A stretch of DNA of 64,000 nucleotides from Desulfosediminicola ganghwensis (lineage in GTDB: Bacteria > Desulfobacterota > Desulfobulbia > Desulfobulbales > Desulfocapsaceae), in assembly GCF_005116675.2 (NCBI RefSeq), contig NZ_CP050699.1, forward strand, positions 4,178,001-4,242,000, read 5' to 3'. Under the pieces are notes generated by a model. The model saw only the letters and a list, made by a program, of their open reading frames with translations. It was not told the DNA's origin and did no database searches. Both the position numbers and the translations under genes were made by a program. Shown here piece by piece: positions 9,617 through 19,968 of this stretch. The first letter of the stretch is position 1; each line of letters begins with the position of its first letter.

Positions 9617-10024
9617 ATGGACACTGTCGAATTGCTCACCAAATTTGCCGACCCGGAAGCCATGCGCGCCCTGACAGCCACTCAACGTCTGCTGGCAGGG
9701 CTTGCCACCACCATTCTTGGTATGGGCATTACCCTGGTATCACTGATCCTGGTACAGTTTGTCATCACTTTGATGGCGAAATTCACTGCGCCTCAACCTG
9801 TGACTACAGAACCGGTGGAGCCTACCGCCGAAACCGGAACGGATGCGACACAACCAGACCAGCATAAAGATGAAGAATTGGTAGCAGCAATAACCGTTGC
9901 GCTGGCCATGCAATTGCAGACCGCCACCAGCAATATCGTCATCAGGAACATCAAGCGGCGCGAAGATCGCACCCCTGCGTGGAGCAAAGCCGGTTTGGCT
10001 GAACAAATGAATATTAATTCTTAG
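9617..10024 (+). CDS. OadG-like delta subunit of the sodium-pump decarboxylase
   Basis: One membrane helix (about residues 28-53, LATTILGMGITLVSLILVQF) is followed by a linker rich in Thr, Pro and Glu and a conserved tail with ALAMQLQT. This layout is typical of the OadG/MmdD gamma-delta subunits that hold the alpha and beta parts of the pump together. The gene starts 15 nt after the alpha subunit and ends 12 nt before the biotin carrier, so the three are surely co-transcribed. The protein is small and poorly conserved, so the call rests on layout as much as on sequence. Confidence 0.85.
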   Translation: MDTVELLTKFADPEAMRALTATQRLLAGLATTILGMGITLVSLILVQFVITLMAKFTAPQPVTTEPVEPTAETGTDATQPDQHKDEELVAAITVALAMQLQTATSNIVIRNIKRREDRTPAWSKAGLAEQMNINS

Positions 10025-10036
10025 GAGTGGTCAATA

Positions 10037-10438
10037 ATGAGAACTTTTCGAGTAATTGTTGGTGGAAACGAGTACGAAGTTGCCATTGAGGAGATTACGG
10101 ATAAGGCTACAATTGCCGCTCCCACAGAGAGCCGAAGCACGCCGGCTCCCAAGGCGAATACTGCACCTTCATCAGGTAAGCCCGCTGCATCTCCAGCCAA
10201 AGCTGCACCCAAAGTGCCTGCAGGTGATGGGACTATTCTGGCAGCAATGCCCGGAACCATAACCGAAGTGCGGGTTAACACCGGTGATCAGGTTAAACGC
10301 GGTGACACTTTGATGATTCTTGAAGCAATGAAGATGGAAAACGAAATCAAAGCTCCCATAGACGGCACTGTCTCCACAATAGAAGTTAGTAAAGGTATGG
10401 CGGTGAACGCCGGGATGGCTCTTTTGGTTCTAGCCTGA
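10037..10438 (+). CDS. mmdC: Biotin carrier subunit of the decarboxylase
   Basis: The C-terminal half is a biotinyl/lipoyl domain with the biotin acceptor in EAMKMENEIKAP. Between it and an N-terminal stretch (MRTFRVIVGGNEYEV) is a Pro/Ala-rich flexible linker (about residues 40-65), as in MmdC and glutaconyl-CoA decarboxylase gamma chains. Biotin here would carry the carboxyl group from the alpha subunit to the membrane beta subunit. A biotin ligase must come from elsewhere in the genome. Confidence 0.93.
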   Translation: MRTFRVIVGGNEYEVAIEEITDKATIAAPTESRSTPAPKANTAPSSGKPAASPAKAAPKVPAGDGTILAAMPGTITEVRVNTGDQVKRGDTLMILEAMKMENEIKAPIDGTVSTIEVSKGMAVNAGMALLVLA

Positions 10439-10513
10439 GTTGCGCTTATGACGACCTGCTCCACCAAACAAATCGGTTCATCCGATTAACCCGATTAACA
10501 TTGGGGGTTCGCA

Positions 10514-11677
10514 ATGCTGAACGCACTACTGAATTTCGCACACAGTACAGGTTTCTACGGTCTTACCTTTGGCCATATCATCATGATCCTGATCTCTTTT
10601 GTGCTGCTCTATCTAGCTATTGTTAAAGGCTTTGAACCGCTGCTGCTGGTTCCCATCGCCTTTGGCGTGTTACTGACCAACCTGCCCTTTGCCGGCCTGA
10701 TGGCAGAACCGGTAATGGAGATTACCGAACATGCCGCCCATACCGTCGAGCCGGGAGGTTTGCTCTACTATCTGTTTCAGGGGGACCACCTTGGCATCTT
10801 CCCACCTCTTATATTTCTTGGAGTGGGCGCAATGACCGATTTCGGACCGCTTATCGCCAACCCCAAGTCTCTCCTGCTCGGTGCGGCTGCCCAGTTCGGA
10901 ATTTTCATCACCTTCATCGGCGCTATCGCATCCGGACTATTCACCGCCCAGGAAGCTGCTTCCATCGGTATTATCGGCGGTGCCGACGGACCGACAGCTA
11001 TCTTTTTATCATCCAAGCTAGCGCCGCATCTGCTCGGGGCCATCGCGATTGCAGCCTACTCATATATGGCGCTTGTCCCTATCATCCAGCCGCCCATTAT
11101 GCGCTGGCTCACCAGCAAGGATGAAAGAAAGATTCGCATGACCCAGCTTCGCGAGGTCACCAAGAAAGAGAAAATCCTCTTTCCAATCATCGTCACTCTG
11201 GTTGTATCGCTTATCGTGCCACCCGCTGCAACCCTGATCGGTATGCTTATGCTCGGCAACCTGTTCCGGGAATGCGGTGTGGTCAGCAGACTTGAGGATA
11301 CCTCCAAAAATGCACTGATCAATATCGTCACAATCTTTCTGGGGGTGACGGTTGGTGCAACCGCCACAGCAGAAGGTTTCCTGAACGTGAAGACTCTGGC
11401 GATCCTGGGTCTGGGCATCATAGCCTTCGGTATAGGCACCGCCTCAGGCGTATTGATCGCCAAATTAATGAACAAGTTTCTCGATGTGAAAATAAATCCG
11501 CTGATCGGCTCTGCCGGTGTCTCAGCCGTGCCAATGGCAGCGAGGGTTTCCCAGGTCGTGGGCCAGAAAGAAGAACCATCAAATTTCCTGCTCATGCACG
11601 CAATGGGTCCAAACGTTGCCGGCGTAATCGGTTCGGCAGTTTCCGCAGGCGTTCTGCTCTCCCTCTTTGGCGGCTGA
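10514..11677 (+). CDS. mmdB: Sodium-translocating decarboxylase beta subunit (OadB/MmdB)
   Basis: This polytopic membrane protein decarboxylates carboxybiotin and exports Na+. Family hallmarks are [15 protein letters not shown] near residue 105, the long segment [13 protein letters not shown] near 155 that holds the conserved Asp of the ion path, and [16 protein letters not shown] near 335. The length of 387 residues is normal. It follows the biotin carrier by 75 nt. Together with the three genes before it, all parts needed for a methylmalonyl-CoA-driven sodium pump are present. Confidence 0.93.
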   Translation: MLNALLNFAHSTGFYGLTFGHIIMILISFVLLYLAIVKGFEPLLLVPIAFGVLLTNLPFAGLMAEPVMEITEHAAHTVEPGGLLYYLFQGDHLGIFPPLIFLGVGAMTDFGPLIANPKSLLLGAAAQFGIFITFIGAIASGLFTAQEAASIGIIGGADGPTAIFLSSKLAPHLLGAIAIAAYSYMALVPIIQPPIMRWLTSKDERKIRMTQLREVTKKEKILFPIIVTLVVSLIVPPAATLIGMLMLGNLFRECGVVSRLEDTSKNALINIVTIFLGVTVGATATAEGFLNVKTLAILGLGIIAFGIGTASGVLIAKLMNKFLDVKINPLIGSAGVSAVPMAARVSQVVGQKEEPSNFLLMHAMGPNVAGVIGSAVSAGVLLSLFGG

Positions 11678-11957
11678 AACCTGTGCAACCTAAGCCTTTA
11701 CAGCATTTAATGGTCGTTCTTTTTTGTTGCAGACCAAAAGTATATGCATTACAAGCAGGTAGAACTTTGTCTTATATTAAAGTCTTACATGATGTATCCT
11801 ACAGGTTTGGTCGTAAAATCAGCAAGTTAAAGCAACATCATTTCTTTACATACATACTCCGTAGACGCGATCGCCTTCCCCTCTTTCTCTTGTGCATTGT
11901 GCACCGGGCAAGCATCCCTATGGATCAGTTAATACAAGAAAAAGGACGGCAGTAACA
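11678..11957. other. Gap before the TetR gene
   Basis: These 280 bases hold no supported gene. They are AT-rich around 11730-11860 and are the likely place for a promoter of the regulator and epimerase. A weak AAAGGA lies 11 nt before the TetR start at 11958. Confidence 0.4.
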
Positions 11958-12554
11958 ATGGCAGAAGAACTCAATCCTGACATCCAACGAAGACTGGAAA
12001 AAGCTGTACTGGAGGTTTTCTCTCACTCCGATTTCCACAAGGCAAGCATCCGCGATATTGCGGAAAAAGCCGGTGTCAGCTTTACCACCATCTACAAACA
12101 CTACGATAGCAAGGAACGATTGGTCTTTGCTTTCGTAGACATCTGGATGGGCAAGCTGACAGACCGGATTGTCGATCACCTTCAGGGCATCGAAGACCTG
12201 AAGGAGAAGCTGCGCAAGGTTTTCTGGCTGCAGCTCGACTACTATGAACGTCACGAAGGTTTAGGCAGAATCGTCTTTATGACCCTGCCCATGAAAACCT
12301 GGATGGCGGATGAAACATTTGAGCAACGCAGGATGATGAACCTGTTGATCAATGTGCTGCAGGAAGGACAGAAAGAGGGTGTACTGAACAATGATGTTCG
12401 GGCGGGTACCTTACTCGACTTCCTCATGGGTTTTGTGCAGCGCAGCTTTTTCATGTGGATACTTCGCGGCAAAAAAGAGAGCCTGGCAGGTCAGGCCAAT
12501 GTGATGTTCGAAATGGTTTGGCGCGGAATGGCGAACCCACACGAAAAGAAATAG
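11958..12554 (+). CDS. TetR/AcrR-family transcriptional regulator
   Basis: The N-terminal helix-turn-helix is clear: ASIRDIAEKAGVSFTTIYKHY at about residues 29-49, preceded by a helix ending in FSHSDFHK. The rest is a helical ligand-binding domain. It sits inside the methylmalonyl-CoA gene group, so it probably controls these genes in response to an acyl-CoA or related ligand; this is inference from position. The start at 11958 puts the helix-turn-helix where the family has it. An extended upstream frame to 11892 has no ribosome-binding site. Confidence 0.88.
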   Translation: MAEELNPDIQRRLEKAVLEVFSHSDFHKASIRDIAEKAGVSFTTIYKHYDSKERLVFAFVDIWMGKLTDRIVDHLQGIEDLKEKLRKVFWLQLDYYERHEGLGRIVFMTLPMKTWMADETFEQRRMMNLLINVLQEGQKEGVLNNDVRAGTLLDFLMGFVQRSFFMWILRGKKESLAGQANVMFEMVWRGMANPHEKK

Positions 12555-12588
12555 GCTTCATCCTCCTTTCAAAACAAGCAATGATCGG

Positions 12589-12611
12589 GTTGTCCGTATT
12601 ATGCGGACAAC
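12589..12611 (+). promoter_or_regulatory. 8-bp inverted repeat between tetR and epimerase
   Basis: GTTGTCCG and CGGACAAC are separated by 7 nt, 29 nt before the epimerase start. There is no T run, so it is a poor terminator. It could be an operator of the TetR protein encoded just upstream, or a mRNA hairpin. A matching copy was not recognised ahead of mmdA. Confidence 0.3.
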
Positions 12612-12639
12612 AACACTGAACACTTTTGGGAGGCGCACC

Positions 12640-13044
12640 ATGAAAATTTTGAAGATTGATCATCTGGGAATTGCAGTCAATTCTATCGATGCCGGTAAAA
12701 CATTCTGGTCAGATGTTCTTGGACTCGAATTTGAGGGAGCGGAAACCGTAGAAGAGCAGAAAGTTACCACCGCATTTTTCCCTGTTGGGGATAGTGAAGT
12801 TGAACTTCTTGAATCCACCTCACCCGACGGCCCTGTGGCCAAATTTATCGAAAAGAAAGGCCAGGGATTTCAGCACATAGCCTTTCGCGTCGAAAATATC
12901 GAAGAAGCTCTCGAAGAACTGAAAGCTAAAGATATTCAGTTGATCGACCAGAAGCCAAGGATCGGCGCAGGTGGTGCTAAAATCGCCTTTTTGCACCCGA
13001 AAGCCACCGGCGGCGTACTGGTTGAACTCTGCCAGCGCGACTGA
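12640..13044 (+). CDS. mce: Methylmalonyl-CoA epimerase
   Basis: This 134-residue protein of the vicinal oxygen chelate fold interconverts the R and S forms of methylmalonyl-CoA. The N-terminus IDHLGIAV carries the first metal His, QHIAFRV a second His, and GVLVELCQ the metal Glu near the C-terminus. The start is set by GGGAGG 6 nt upstream. Its place between the decarboxylase and mutase genes matches the pathway order. Confidence 0.93.
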   Translation: MKILKIDHLGIAVNSIDAGKTFWSDVLGLEFEGAETVEEQKVTTAFFPVGDSEVELLESTSPDGPVAKFIEKKGQGFQHIAFRVENIEEALEELKAKDIQLIDQKPRIGAGGAKIAFLHPKATGGVLVELCQRD

Positions 13045-13229
13045 TAACTATATAATACATTTATTGAAGACAGTGAGAGAGTAGGGAGTGTCTTCAATCA
13101 GTATCTGAATTTTTCATCCTGAAACTGTTGCTGTCCGTTACCCATCCCACAAACACCGCACCTCAGTTTCAGGGTGAGAAGTTTTTGTTGCTTACATCGG
13201 CTTCAGCCGAACATATAAAGGAGCACACC

Positions 13230-15374
13230 ATGTCAGTACATCCCGATAAGGCCAAATGGGAAGAGGCGGCAACCAAGCTACTCAAAGGTAAGTCACCGGA
13301 CTCCCTGAACTGGGCAACACCTGAAGGAATTACCGTAAAACCACTTTACACGGCAGAAGACCTGGAAGGCGTCGAATCCGTCAATACGCTGCCGGGAATG
13401 GCACCATATGTGCGTGGGCCGATGGCCACCATGTATGCGGGACGCCCCTGGACTATCCGCCAGTATGCAGGCTTTTCCACTGCCAAAGAGTCCAACGAGT
13501 TCTACCGTAAAGCACTTGCGGCCGGCCAGAAGGGCCTTTCCGTGGCGTTTGACCTGGCCACCCACCGTGGCTATGACTCTGACCATCCCCGTGTTGCCGG
13601 TGATATCGGTAAAGCGGGCGTGGCCATCGACTCCGTTGAGGACATGAAGATCCTCTTTGATGGCATTCCGCTGGATAAGATGTCGGTATCCATGACCATG
13701 AACGGCGCGGTCATTCCAATTCTTGCCGGCTACATCGTCGCTGCCGAGGAACAGGGAGTGAAGCACGAGCAGCTTTCCGGTACCATCCAGAACGATATTT
13801 TAAAAGAGTACCTGACCAGAAACACTTATATTTATCCACCCGAGCCCTCCATGCGGATTATCTCCGACATCATGGAATTCTGCTCCAAGAATATGCCGCG
13901 CTACAATACCATCAGTATCTCCGGCTATCACATGATGGAAGCCGGTGCCAACTCGGTACTGCAAACCGCCTTCACCCTGGCGGATGGTGTTGAATATGTT
14001 CGCGCTGCCTTGAAATCCGGTATGGATGTAGACACCTTCGCTCCACGCCTGTCGTTTTTCTTCGGCATCGGCATGAACTTCTTCATGGACATCGCCATGC
14101 TGCGTGCCGCCCGCTTTCTCTGGCACCGGTTGATGAGCCAGTTCAACCCGACAAACCCGAAGTCTTCCATGCTGCGTACGCATTGCCAGACCTCCGGCTG
14201 GAGCCTCACCGAGCAGGACCCGTATAACAACGTAATCCGTACCACTCTCGAGGCAATGAGTGCGGTTCTGGGCGGTACCCAGTCACTGCATACCAACTCA
14301 TTTGATGAAGCTATCGGCCTGCCGACCGACTTCTCTGCCCGCATTGCCCGGAACACCCAGATTATCATCCAGGAAGAGTCCGAGGTAACGAAAGTTATCG
14401 ATCCCCTCGGCGGATCCTACTATATCGAATCCCTCACCGCCTCCATCGTCGAAGAAGCGCAGAAGATCATCGACGAGGTTGAAGAGCTCGGCGGCATGGC
14501 CAAGGCCATCGAATCCGGTATGCCGAAAATGCGTATTGAAGAATCTGCCGCCAGAAAGCAGGCACGTATCGATCAAGGCAATGATGTTATCGTGGGCGTA
14601 AATAAGTATAAACTGCCGAACGAAGAGATTGATTTCGAGGTACGTGAAGTACCGTCGACTGTTCGCGATGAGCAGGTAGAACGCCTCAAGCAGATCAAGG
14701 CAACCCGTGATTCCGCAGCTGTCGAAAAAGCTCTTGCACATCTCAAAGATGTCGCCCAAAATGGTGGCAACCTGCTTGAGGCCTCCTTGCCTGCGGTTCG
14801 CGCCCGAGCAACCCTGGGAGAGATCTCAGACGCCATGGAAAGCGTATTTGACCGTTTCACCGCCACCACCCGCTGCATCTCCGGCGCGTATGCCTCTGAA
14901 TACACAGACAACAACAAAGACGTGATCGACGCCCTTCGCAAACGTACAGAAACCTTCATGGAGAAAACCGGACGCCGGCCAAGAATGCTGGTCACCAAGA
15001 TGGGCCAGGACGGCCATGACCGCGGCATCAAGGTTATTGCCAGCTCCTACGCTGATCTCGGTTTCGATGTGGACATCAGCCCGATGTTCCAGACCCCTGA
15101 AGAGGCAGCCAAGATGGCAGTCGAGAACGATGTACACATCGTCGGCGCGTCAAGCCTTGCCGCAGGCCACAAGACCCTTGTTCCTGCTCTTATTGAAGAA
15201 CTCAAAAAACTCGATGCAGGCGATATTATCGTAGTCGCTGGCGGCGTTATTCCTCCAGGCGATTATGAGTATCTCTATGAAAAGGGCGTTCGCGCAGTAT
15301 TCGGTCCAGGTACCCCGATTCCTGAGTCTGCCGACAAGACCCTGCAGCTTCTTGAGAAAAAATATATACAATGA
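13230..15374 (+). CDS. Methylmalonyl-CoA mutase, single-chain
   Basis: A B12-dependent mutase converting succinyl-CoA and R-methylmalonyl-CoA, as one 714-residue chain with the catalytic barrel (to about residue 530) and the cobalamin-binding domain. In the latter, [11 protein letters not shown] near 590 gives the cobalt-ligating His, and [10 protein letters not shown] and FGPGTPI follow. The barrel has the substrate segment [11 protein letters not shown] and [19 protein letters not shown]. The start at 13230 has AAGGAG 8 nt upstream; the in-frame ATG-like extension to 13128 is not protein-like. Single-chain homodimeric enzymes of this kind are common in anaerobes. Confidence 0.95.
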   Translation: MSVHPDKAKWEEAATKLLKGKSPDSLNWATPEGITVKPLYTAEDLEGVESVNTLPGMAPYVRGPMATMYAGRPWTIRQYAGFSTAKESNEFYRKALAAGQKGLSVAFDLATHRGYDSDHPRVAGDIGKAGVAIDSVEDMKILFDGIPLDKMSVSMTMNGAVIPILAGYIVAAEEQGVKHEQLSGTIQNDILKEYLTRNTYIYPPEPSMRIISDIMEFCSKNMPRYNTISISGYHMMEAGANSVLQTAFTLADGVEYVRAALKSGMDVDTFAPRLSFFFGIGMNFFMDIAMLRAARFLWHRLMSQFNPTNPKSSMLRTHCQTSGWSLTEQDPYNNVIRTTLEAMSAVLGGTQSLHTNSFDEAIGLPTDFSARIARNTQIIIQEESEVTKVIDPLGGSYYIESLTASIVEEAQKIIDEVEELGGMAKAIESGMPKMRIEESAARKQARIDQGNDVIVGVNKYKLPNEEIDFEVREVPSTVRDEQVERLKQIKATRDSAAVEKALAHLKDVAQNGGNLLEASLPAVRARATLGEISDAMESVFDRFTATTRCISGAYASEYTDNNKDVIDALRKRTETFMEKTGRRPRMLVTKMGQDGHDRGIKVIASSYADLGFDVDISPMFQTPEEAAKMAVENDVHIVGASSLAAGHKTLVPALIEELKKLDAGDIIVVAGGVIPPGDYEYLYEKGVRAVFGPGTPIPESADKTLQLLEKKYIQ

Positions 15375-15416
15375 TGTGGAGGAGGTTTATCATACCGGGA
15401 TAACCTGCTTTCCCTC

Positions 15417-15444
15417 AGGGCACGTACTTGTACGTGCCCTTTTT
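15417..15444 (+). terminator. Rho-independent terminator after the mutase gene
   Basis: An 11-bp perfect stem (AGGGCACGTAC paired with GTACGTGCCCT, 2-nt formal loop) runs into TTTTT. It begins 42 nt after the mutase stop and ends 26 nt before the MeaB start, so it should stop most transcripts between two genes that work together. Confidence 0.85.
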
Positions 15445-15470
15445 CTTCCAATTGCTGATTTGAGCACACT

Positions 15471-16451
15471 ATGCAGATAGACATTGAAGCCCACATAAAA
15501 GGCCTTGAGAGTGGAAATCGGCGAATGCTCGCCCGTACTATCACCCTGATTGAATCAGTATTGCCTGCCCATCAGCAGGCCGCCCGTACCATCATCGATC
15601 GGCTGCTGCCGCGTACCGGCAAAAGTGTTCGACTTGGGATTACAGGCGTGCCGGGTGCCGGGAAGTCTACTTTCATAGAATCTTTCGGGACAATGCTGAC
15701 CGGCATGGGCCACAAAGTCGCGGTGTTGGCCATCGATCCCAGTTCCACTCGCAGCGGCGGCTCCATATTAGGCGATAAAACCCGTATGGAAAAACTGTCT
15801 ATTGATCACAATGCCTTCATCCGGCCCTCGCCTTCCGGCGGTAATCTCGGTGGCGTGGCCCGTAAGACACGTGAAGTAATGCTGGCCTGCGAGGCGGCAG
15901 GATTTGATGTGATTATTATTGAGACAGTGGGAGTCGGCCAGTCAGAGACCACGGTCGCGTCCATGGTCGATTTTTTCATGGTACTGATGATCGCCGGGGC
16001 TGGAGACGAGTTACAGGGCATCAAAAAGGGTGTGCTTGAGGTGGCCGATACAATCGTCATCAATAAAGCAGACGGTGATAATATCAGTCGCGCGGAAGCT
16101 GCCCAGAAAGAATACCAGGCTGCCCTTCATCTCCTGATGCCGCACAGCCTTAACTGGAATCCACCAGTGCTCACCTGCAGTTCGCTGCGTTCAACCGGCC
16201 TGGATACGATCTGGCAGACCATCCTCGATCATAAAGAAAAGCTCACAGCCTGTGGTGAACTCGAGGAGAAGCGGAAAAACCAGACTCAGGACTGGCTCAC
16301 CTTCCTGCTCAATGAAGGACTTCGCGACTGGTTTTTCCAGCTTGACGAAGTGAAAAGCACTCTGCCGCAGTTGAGAAACGAGCTTGCAGAAGGCACCCTC
16401 TCCCCCACCGCGGCCGCCACGGAATTACTGCATCTTCTTCGAAGACATTGA
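15471..16451 (+). CDS. meaB: MeaB/ArgK-family GTPase, mutase chaperone
   Basis: This G3E-type GTPase protects and reloads methylmalonyl-CoA mutase with cobalamin. Motifs are the P loop GVPGAGKSTF near residue 58, LAIDPSSTRSGGSILGDKTRM, ETVGVGQSE with the switch region, and NKADGDN for guanine. The length of 326 residues is normal. The ribosome-binding site is weak and a terminator precedes it, so it may be expressed at a lower level than the mutase. Confidence 0.95.
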   Translation: MQIDIEAHIKGLESGNRRMLARTITLIESVLPAHQQAARTIIDRLLPRTGKSVRLGITGVPGAGKSTFIESFGTMLTGMGHKVAVLAIDPSSTRSGGSILGDKTRMEKLSIDHNAFIRPSPSGGNLGGVARKTREVMLACEAAGFDVIIIETVGVGQSETTVASMVDFFMVLMIAGAGDELQGIKKGVLEVADTIVINKADGDNISRAEAAQKEYQAALHLLMPHSLNWNPPVLTCSSLRSTGLDTIWQTILDHKEKLTACGELEEKRKNQTQDWLTFLLNEGLRDWFFQLDEVKSTLPQLRNELAEGTLSPTAAATELLHLLRRH

Positions 16452-16512
16452 AGAACTGCAGCAGCAGACCGATTTGGGCCGGAATATCCCCTTTATTCCG
16501 GCAGTAACATCC

Positions 16513-17586
16513 TTATTCCTGCTGAGATTCTCTTTTTTCGACCTCTTCCAGCCTCACCAGCACCTCTTTATTAGAACCCAGGAGTATACCGAGCCAGGAA
16601 GTGGATTCGTGTTCAGACAAGGCAATCTTTATCGCCATGGTCAGCGGCACAGACAACAGCATACCGATCGGCCCCAGCACCCAGCCCCAGAAAACCAGAG
16701 ACAGGAAAACCACCAGGGCAGAAAGGCCGACACCTCTTCCCATAACTCTCGGTTCGATGATCGAGCCGATTATGACATTGACGAGCAAAAAGCCGATACC
16801 AGTTGCCGCGGCATACCCTACCCCCAACTGCACCAGCGCCAACAGGATCGGTGGGATCGATGCGATCAGTGAACCGATATTCGGTATAAAATTGAGCAGA
16901 AAAGCCAGCAACGCCCAGAGCACCGGAAAATCCACCCCCAGGAACTGCAGCAAGATATAGACAAGAACTCCTGTCGCCAGGCTGGTGGTTGATTTTATCG
17001 CCAGATAGCGGTTCACCCCTTTGGTTATCGCGGTATAACTGTCCAGTGCACCATATTTCCCATTACGGATCAGGCGTATTTTTAAAGGGATTGCTGCGCC
17101 CTCAAGAATCAGAAAGGTGAACATTAACAGAATCATGAACGCATTTTTTAAAATACCGCCCACAGAATTCAAGGTACTGGCCACCAATCGCATCAACCTG
17201 CCGGGATCAAAGATATCGTCGAGGATAGATTTATCTACCGTGAGACCATAACCTTGCAGCCACACCCAGCCTTCCCCAACCATTGCGCGAAGTCTCTCCT
17301 GATAAAGTGGGACCGAGCGTGTAAAATCGGCAACAGCCGTGCCAACCAGAAGAGCAAGCGCCACCCAGGCACCGACCACCACTACCAGGATCAACAGTAA
17401 CCCAAGCAACTCGGGAACACCTTTTTTTTCCAGCCAGATGAGCAATGGCAAACAGACCACCGCCAGAAAAACTGCCAGCAAAAAAGGCACAACCAAGGCG
17501 CCTGCAGCCTTGATACCCGCTATGGTGACTACAAAAGCAGCAAAATTCAAAAGACCACGGCCGCCAGCCTGAGGTAAAGATGTCAT
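16513..17586 (-). CDS. AI-2E/PerM-family membrane transporter
   Basis: A 357-residue protein with about eight membrane helices and the family region FLLNFIPNIGSLIASIPP near residue 240. An N-terminal hydrophobic pair, a soluble middle part (about residues 85-150), then further helices ending in PIGMLLSVPLT fit the AI-2E exporter/PerM family. Members export autoinducer-2 or exchange Na+/H+; which is the case here is unknown. It is convergent with meaB, 61 nt apart. Confidence 0.88.
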   Translation of the reverse strand: MTSLPQAGGRGLLNFAAFVVTIAGIKAAGALVVPFLLAVFLAVVCLPLLIWLEKKGVPELLGLLLILVVVVGAWVALALLVGTAVADFTRSVPLYQERLRAMVGEGWVWLQGYGLTVDKSILDDIFDPGRLMRLVASTLNSVGGILKNAFMILLMFTFLILEGAAIPLKIRLIRNGKYGALDSYTAITKGVNRYLAIKSTTSLATGVLVYILLQFLGVDFPVLWALLAFLLNFIPNIGSLIASIPPILLALVQLGVGYAAATGIGFLLVNVIIGSIIEPRVMGRGVGLSALVVFLSLVFWGWVLGPIGMLLSVPLTMAIKIALSEHESTSWLGILLGSNKEVLVRLEEVEKRESQQE

Positions 17587-17698
17587 AAATTCAATCCGTT
17601 ATTTTGAGATAATCAGGCGCATAGAGTACCCTATCACCAGCTTGAGATCATTTTAGAATTGGTTAAATTTCGTTTTCCCCATTGCAAAGCCGTTTTTT

Positions 17699-19771
17699 TC
17701 AGTTACAGCCCGGTACCTGAATATCATCTCTCGCCTCGGCCCCTAACACCATATTACAGACGTCAGAGCCATCTTCCGGTATTTTTACGGTTACAATCTT
17801 TTTCAAGGGGGTAAACACCGGACTGGTTAAAAACCTGACAGCAGAACCCAGAACTCCTCCACCCGCTACACCAACTTTCACTTCGTCAAACCTTCCTTTA
17901 ATTTCTATTGGAGTGGCGACATTGAAGTACTCAGCTTTTTTGGGTGTTGGCTGGACGAGCAGATTGAGTGAATTGTTTGCGAAATCGATCGTACCGCTCC
18001 CGCATATGCGTATTTTCCCGGTGTCCACAAACAGAACATCAGAGGTTAGGATCCCATCCTGCACACTCCACCTGCCAACCGCGCAATTGACTTTTGAACT
18101 GCTATCCTTCGTGCTTGTCAACATGGCGGTAACCAGATTCACCGCCCAGAGATCCACTGCCCCTGCTTTGATATTTTTCATCTGACCCGAGAAATCAAAA
18201 TGCCCGGTGCCGCGCTCCAGAACCGTGTCCAGGGTGCTGGCAGTTGCCTGCAGATCAACATCCAGATTTACCAGCCCTCCCATCTCTGTCTCTGGGTCTT
18301 TTCTCCTGGCCAGTACTCCGATATCAAAATTGGCTATTTTCGCTGAAAGCGTCGCATCCGAATCCCGGTAGCCTGGTTTCAACGAGGCTTGCAAGGTTAT
18401 GCCTCCGCCTGGGACATTCAGTTGCAACGGTTCGATTGCCAGTCTTCCTTCTTTAATGGTCAGGCTCAAAACACCCTTACCAAGCTCATCACGACCTGAT
18501 CGTACGGACTGTGCCTGAATAATACCAAATGAGTCTATATTCTTCAGAACTTCCGGATCTATCAACCGCCTTAAAACCTCTGCGGATTCTTCCTTTTTTT
18601 GCTTTGGAACTTCTGAAGCATCATCTCCATTATCATCCCGTTCACTCCCACGGAACCACGACCAATCCTGAAAAATAAAATCATTGAGCTGTATCATAGG
18701 TGATTCAAGATTCACCCCCACCTCATACAATTCACCTCTTCTGGTTACCAATATATTCCCGCCAAGACTGCTGGAGCCGGTTTTTATCATGGCATCTGTC
18801 AAATGAAAGACATTATCGGCCAGACGCAGTGCGCCGGAGATTTCAAAGCTTGCGAAAGGTGGGAGGTCAAATTGCACAAGAGTATCCAAAGTACTCAGAT
18901 CTTCACCGGTAACTGTTGCCTCAACCGCCAGTTCCTTGTGGCTCTCTGACAGGTTCACCGCACCCCGCAGGTCGAAAACCGTCTCGGCTATAGCGAGCTG
19001 TAACTCCGTCCAGGTGAACTCATCTTCGATTAACTCTTCAAGTGAGGCAAAGGATACCTCAAGAGAGTAGGCCTGGCCAACCAACTCTCCATCCATCCGT
19101 AACTGGGCAGGCTCTCCGGCCAACATTGTTCCAACACATTGCTCTACACGAAATTTTGGCTCCATGTGATCGCTTTCTTTTGACCCCATCCCTGCTTCAT
19201 GGACAAAGAAGCTGATATCCTGCATCTTCAATTCCTTTACAACCAGGCTATCTTTTCGCAAACGTTCTGCCCTCGGTGGCCTTTGCTGATCTCCCACGCC
19301 GGCATCCTGGTCATTCACCTCTTTGCTCTGTTTTTCCTGTTTTTCACCTGTCTCCTCCTTAACCCAGTTGACTCGGCCATCGCTGGTTTCTTCGAGCGTT
19401 ACTGTCAGCTCGTCCACCAAAATCCTTGAAAAGTAGATTTTCCATTCCAGCAAAGGCAGCAGTTCAAGTTCCAATTCCGCTGAACCCAGATACATAAAAG
19501 TATCTGTTTCAAATACTTCAGGATTACCTATACGTAATCCTTTTATTGCAAACACGGGATGCAATGAGGTTTTGAGCTCTATCGTTTCCTCTATGGCGAC
19601 CGGACGCTCAAGCAGGTTCTCCACTGCAAGCTCAATTGGAGCCTTCACCGCCGTTAGCGGCAACGGAATCCTGAACAGGGCCAACACCACCAAACCTAAC
19701 AACAGGAACAAAACGGTAAAGAAAAACAAGTATATACTTAAGCGAATAAACCTCAGAACAAGTGAGCTCAT
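17699..19771 (-). CDS. AsmA-family protein
   Basis: A single N-terminal membrane helix (about residues 10-32) leads into a large, beta-rich periplasmic region. The C-terminal part has the AsmA_2-like pattern (FDFSGQMKNIKAGAVDLWAVNL, then GSGTIDFANNSLNLLVQPTPKK and a terminal VAGGGVLGSAVRFLT). An acidic linker with a run of Lys/Glu near residue 390 joins two halves. AsmA-type proteins are thought to move lipids between membranes or influence outer membrane assembly. The ATG at 19771 with GAGG upstream is chosen over a TTG seven codons earlier. Confidence 0.85.
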   Translation of the reverse strand: MSSLVLRFIRLSIYLFFFTVLFLLLGLVVLALFRIPLPLTAVKAPIELAVENLLERPVAIEETIELKTSLHPVFAIKGLRIGNPEVFETDTFMYLGSAELELELLPLLEWKIYFSRILVDELTVTLEETSDGRVNWVKEETGEKQEKQSKEVNDQDAGVGDQQRPPRAERLRKDSLVVKELKMQDISFFVHEAGMGSKESDHMEPKFRVEQCVGTMLAGEPAQLRMDGELVGQAYSLEVSFASLEELIEDEFTWTELQLAIAETVFDLRGAVNLSESHKELAVEATVTGEDLSTLDTLVQFDLPPFASFEISGALRLADNVFHLTDAMIKTGSSSLGGNILVTRRGELYEVGVNLESPMIQLNDFIFQDWSWFRGSERDDNGDDASEVPKQKKEESAEVLRRLIDPEVLKNIDSFGIIQAQSVRSGRDELGKGVLSLTIKEGRLAIEPLQLNVPGGGITLQASLKPGYRDSDATLSAKIANFDIGVLARRKDPETEMGGLVNLDVDLQATASTLDTVLERGTGHFDFSGQMKNIKAGAVDLWAVNLVTAMLTSTKDSSSKVNCAVGRWSVQDGILTSDVLFVDTGKIRICGSGTIDFANNSLNLLVQPTPKKAEYFNVATPIEIKGRFDEVKVGVAGGGVLGSAVRFLTSPVFTPLKKIVTVKIPEDGSDVCNMVLGAEARDDIQVPGCN

Positions 19772-19968
19772 ATTTGCCTCGCATGTGGTCAATATTCAAT
19801 ATATTAGAGATAGAGACCCTCTTCTTCACCAGCAACAAATTCACCAGAGAACCACATCTCACTCCCATTAAATCTTGTTTTCTCCAGCATGGTACGAAAT
19901 AATAGCAACAGCACCTAACCAATTCTAGCAGATTATAGTCAATCAGTTAACACGCAGGAATTAACAGA

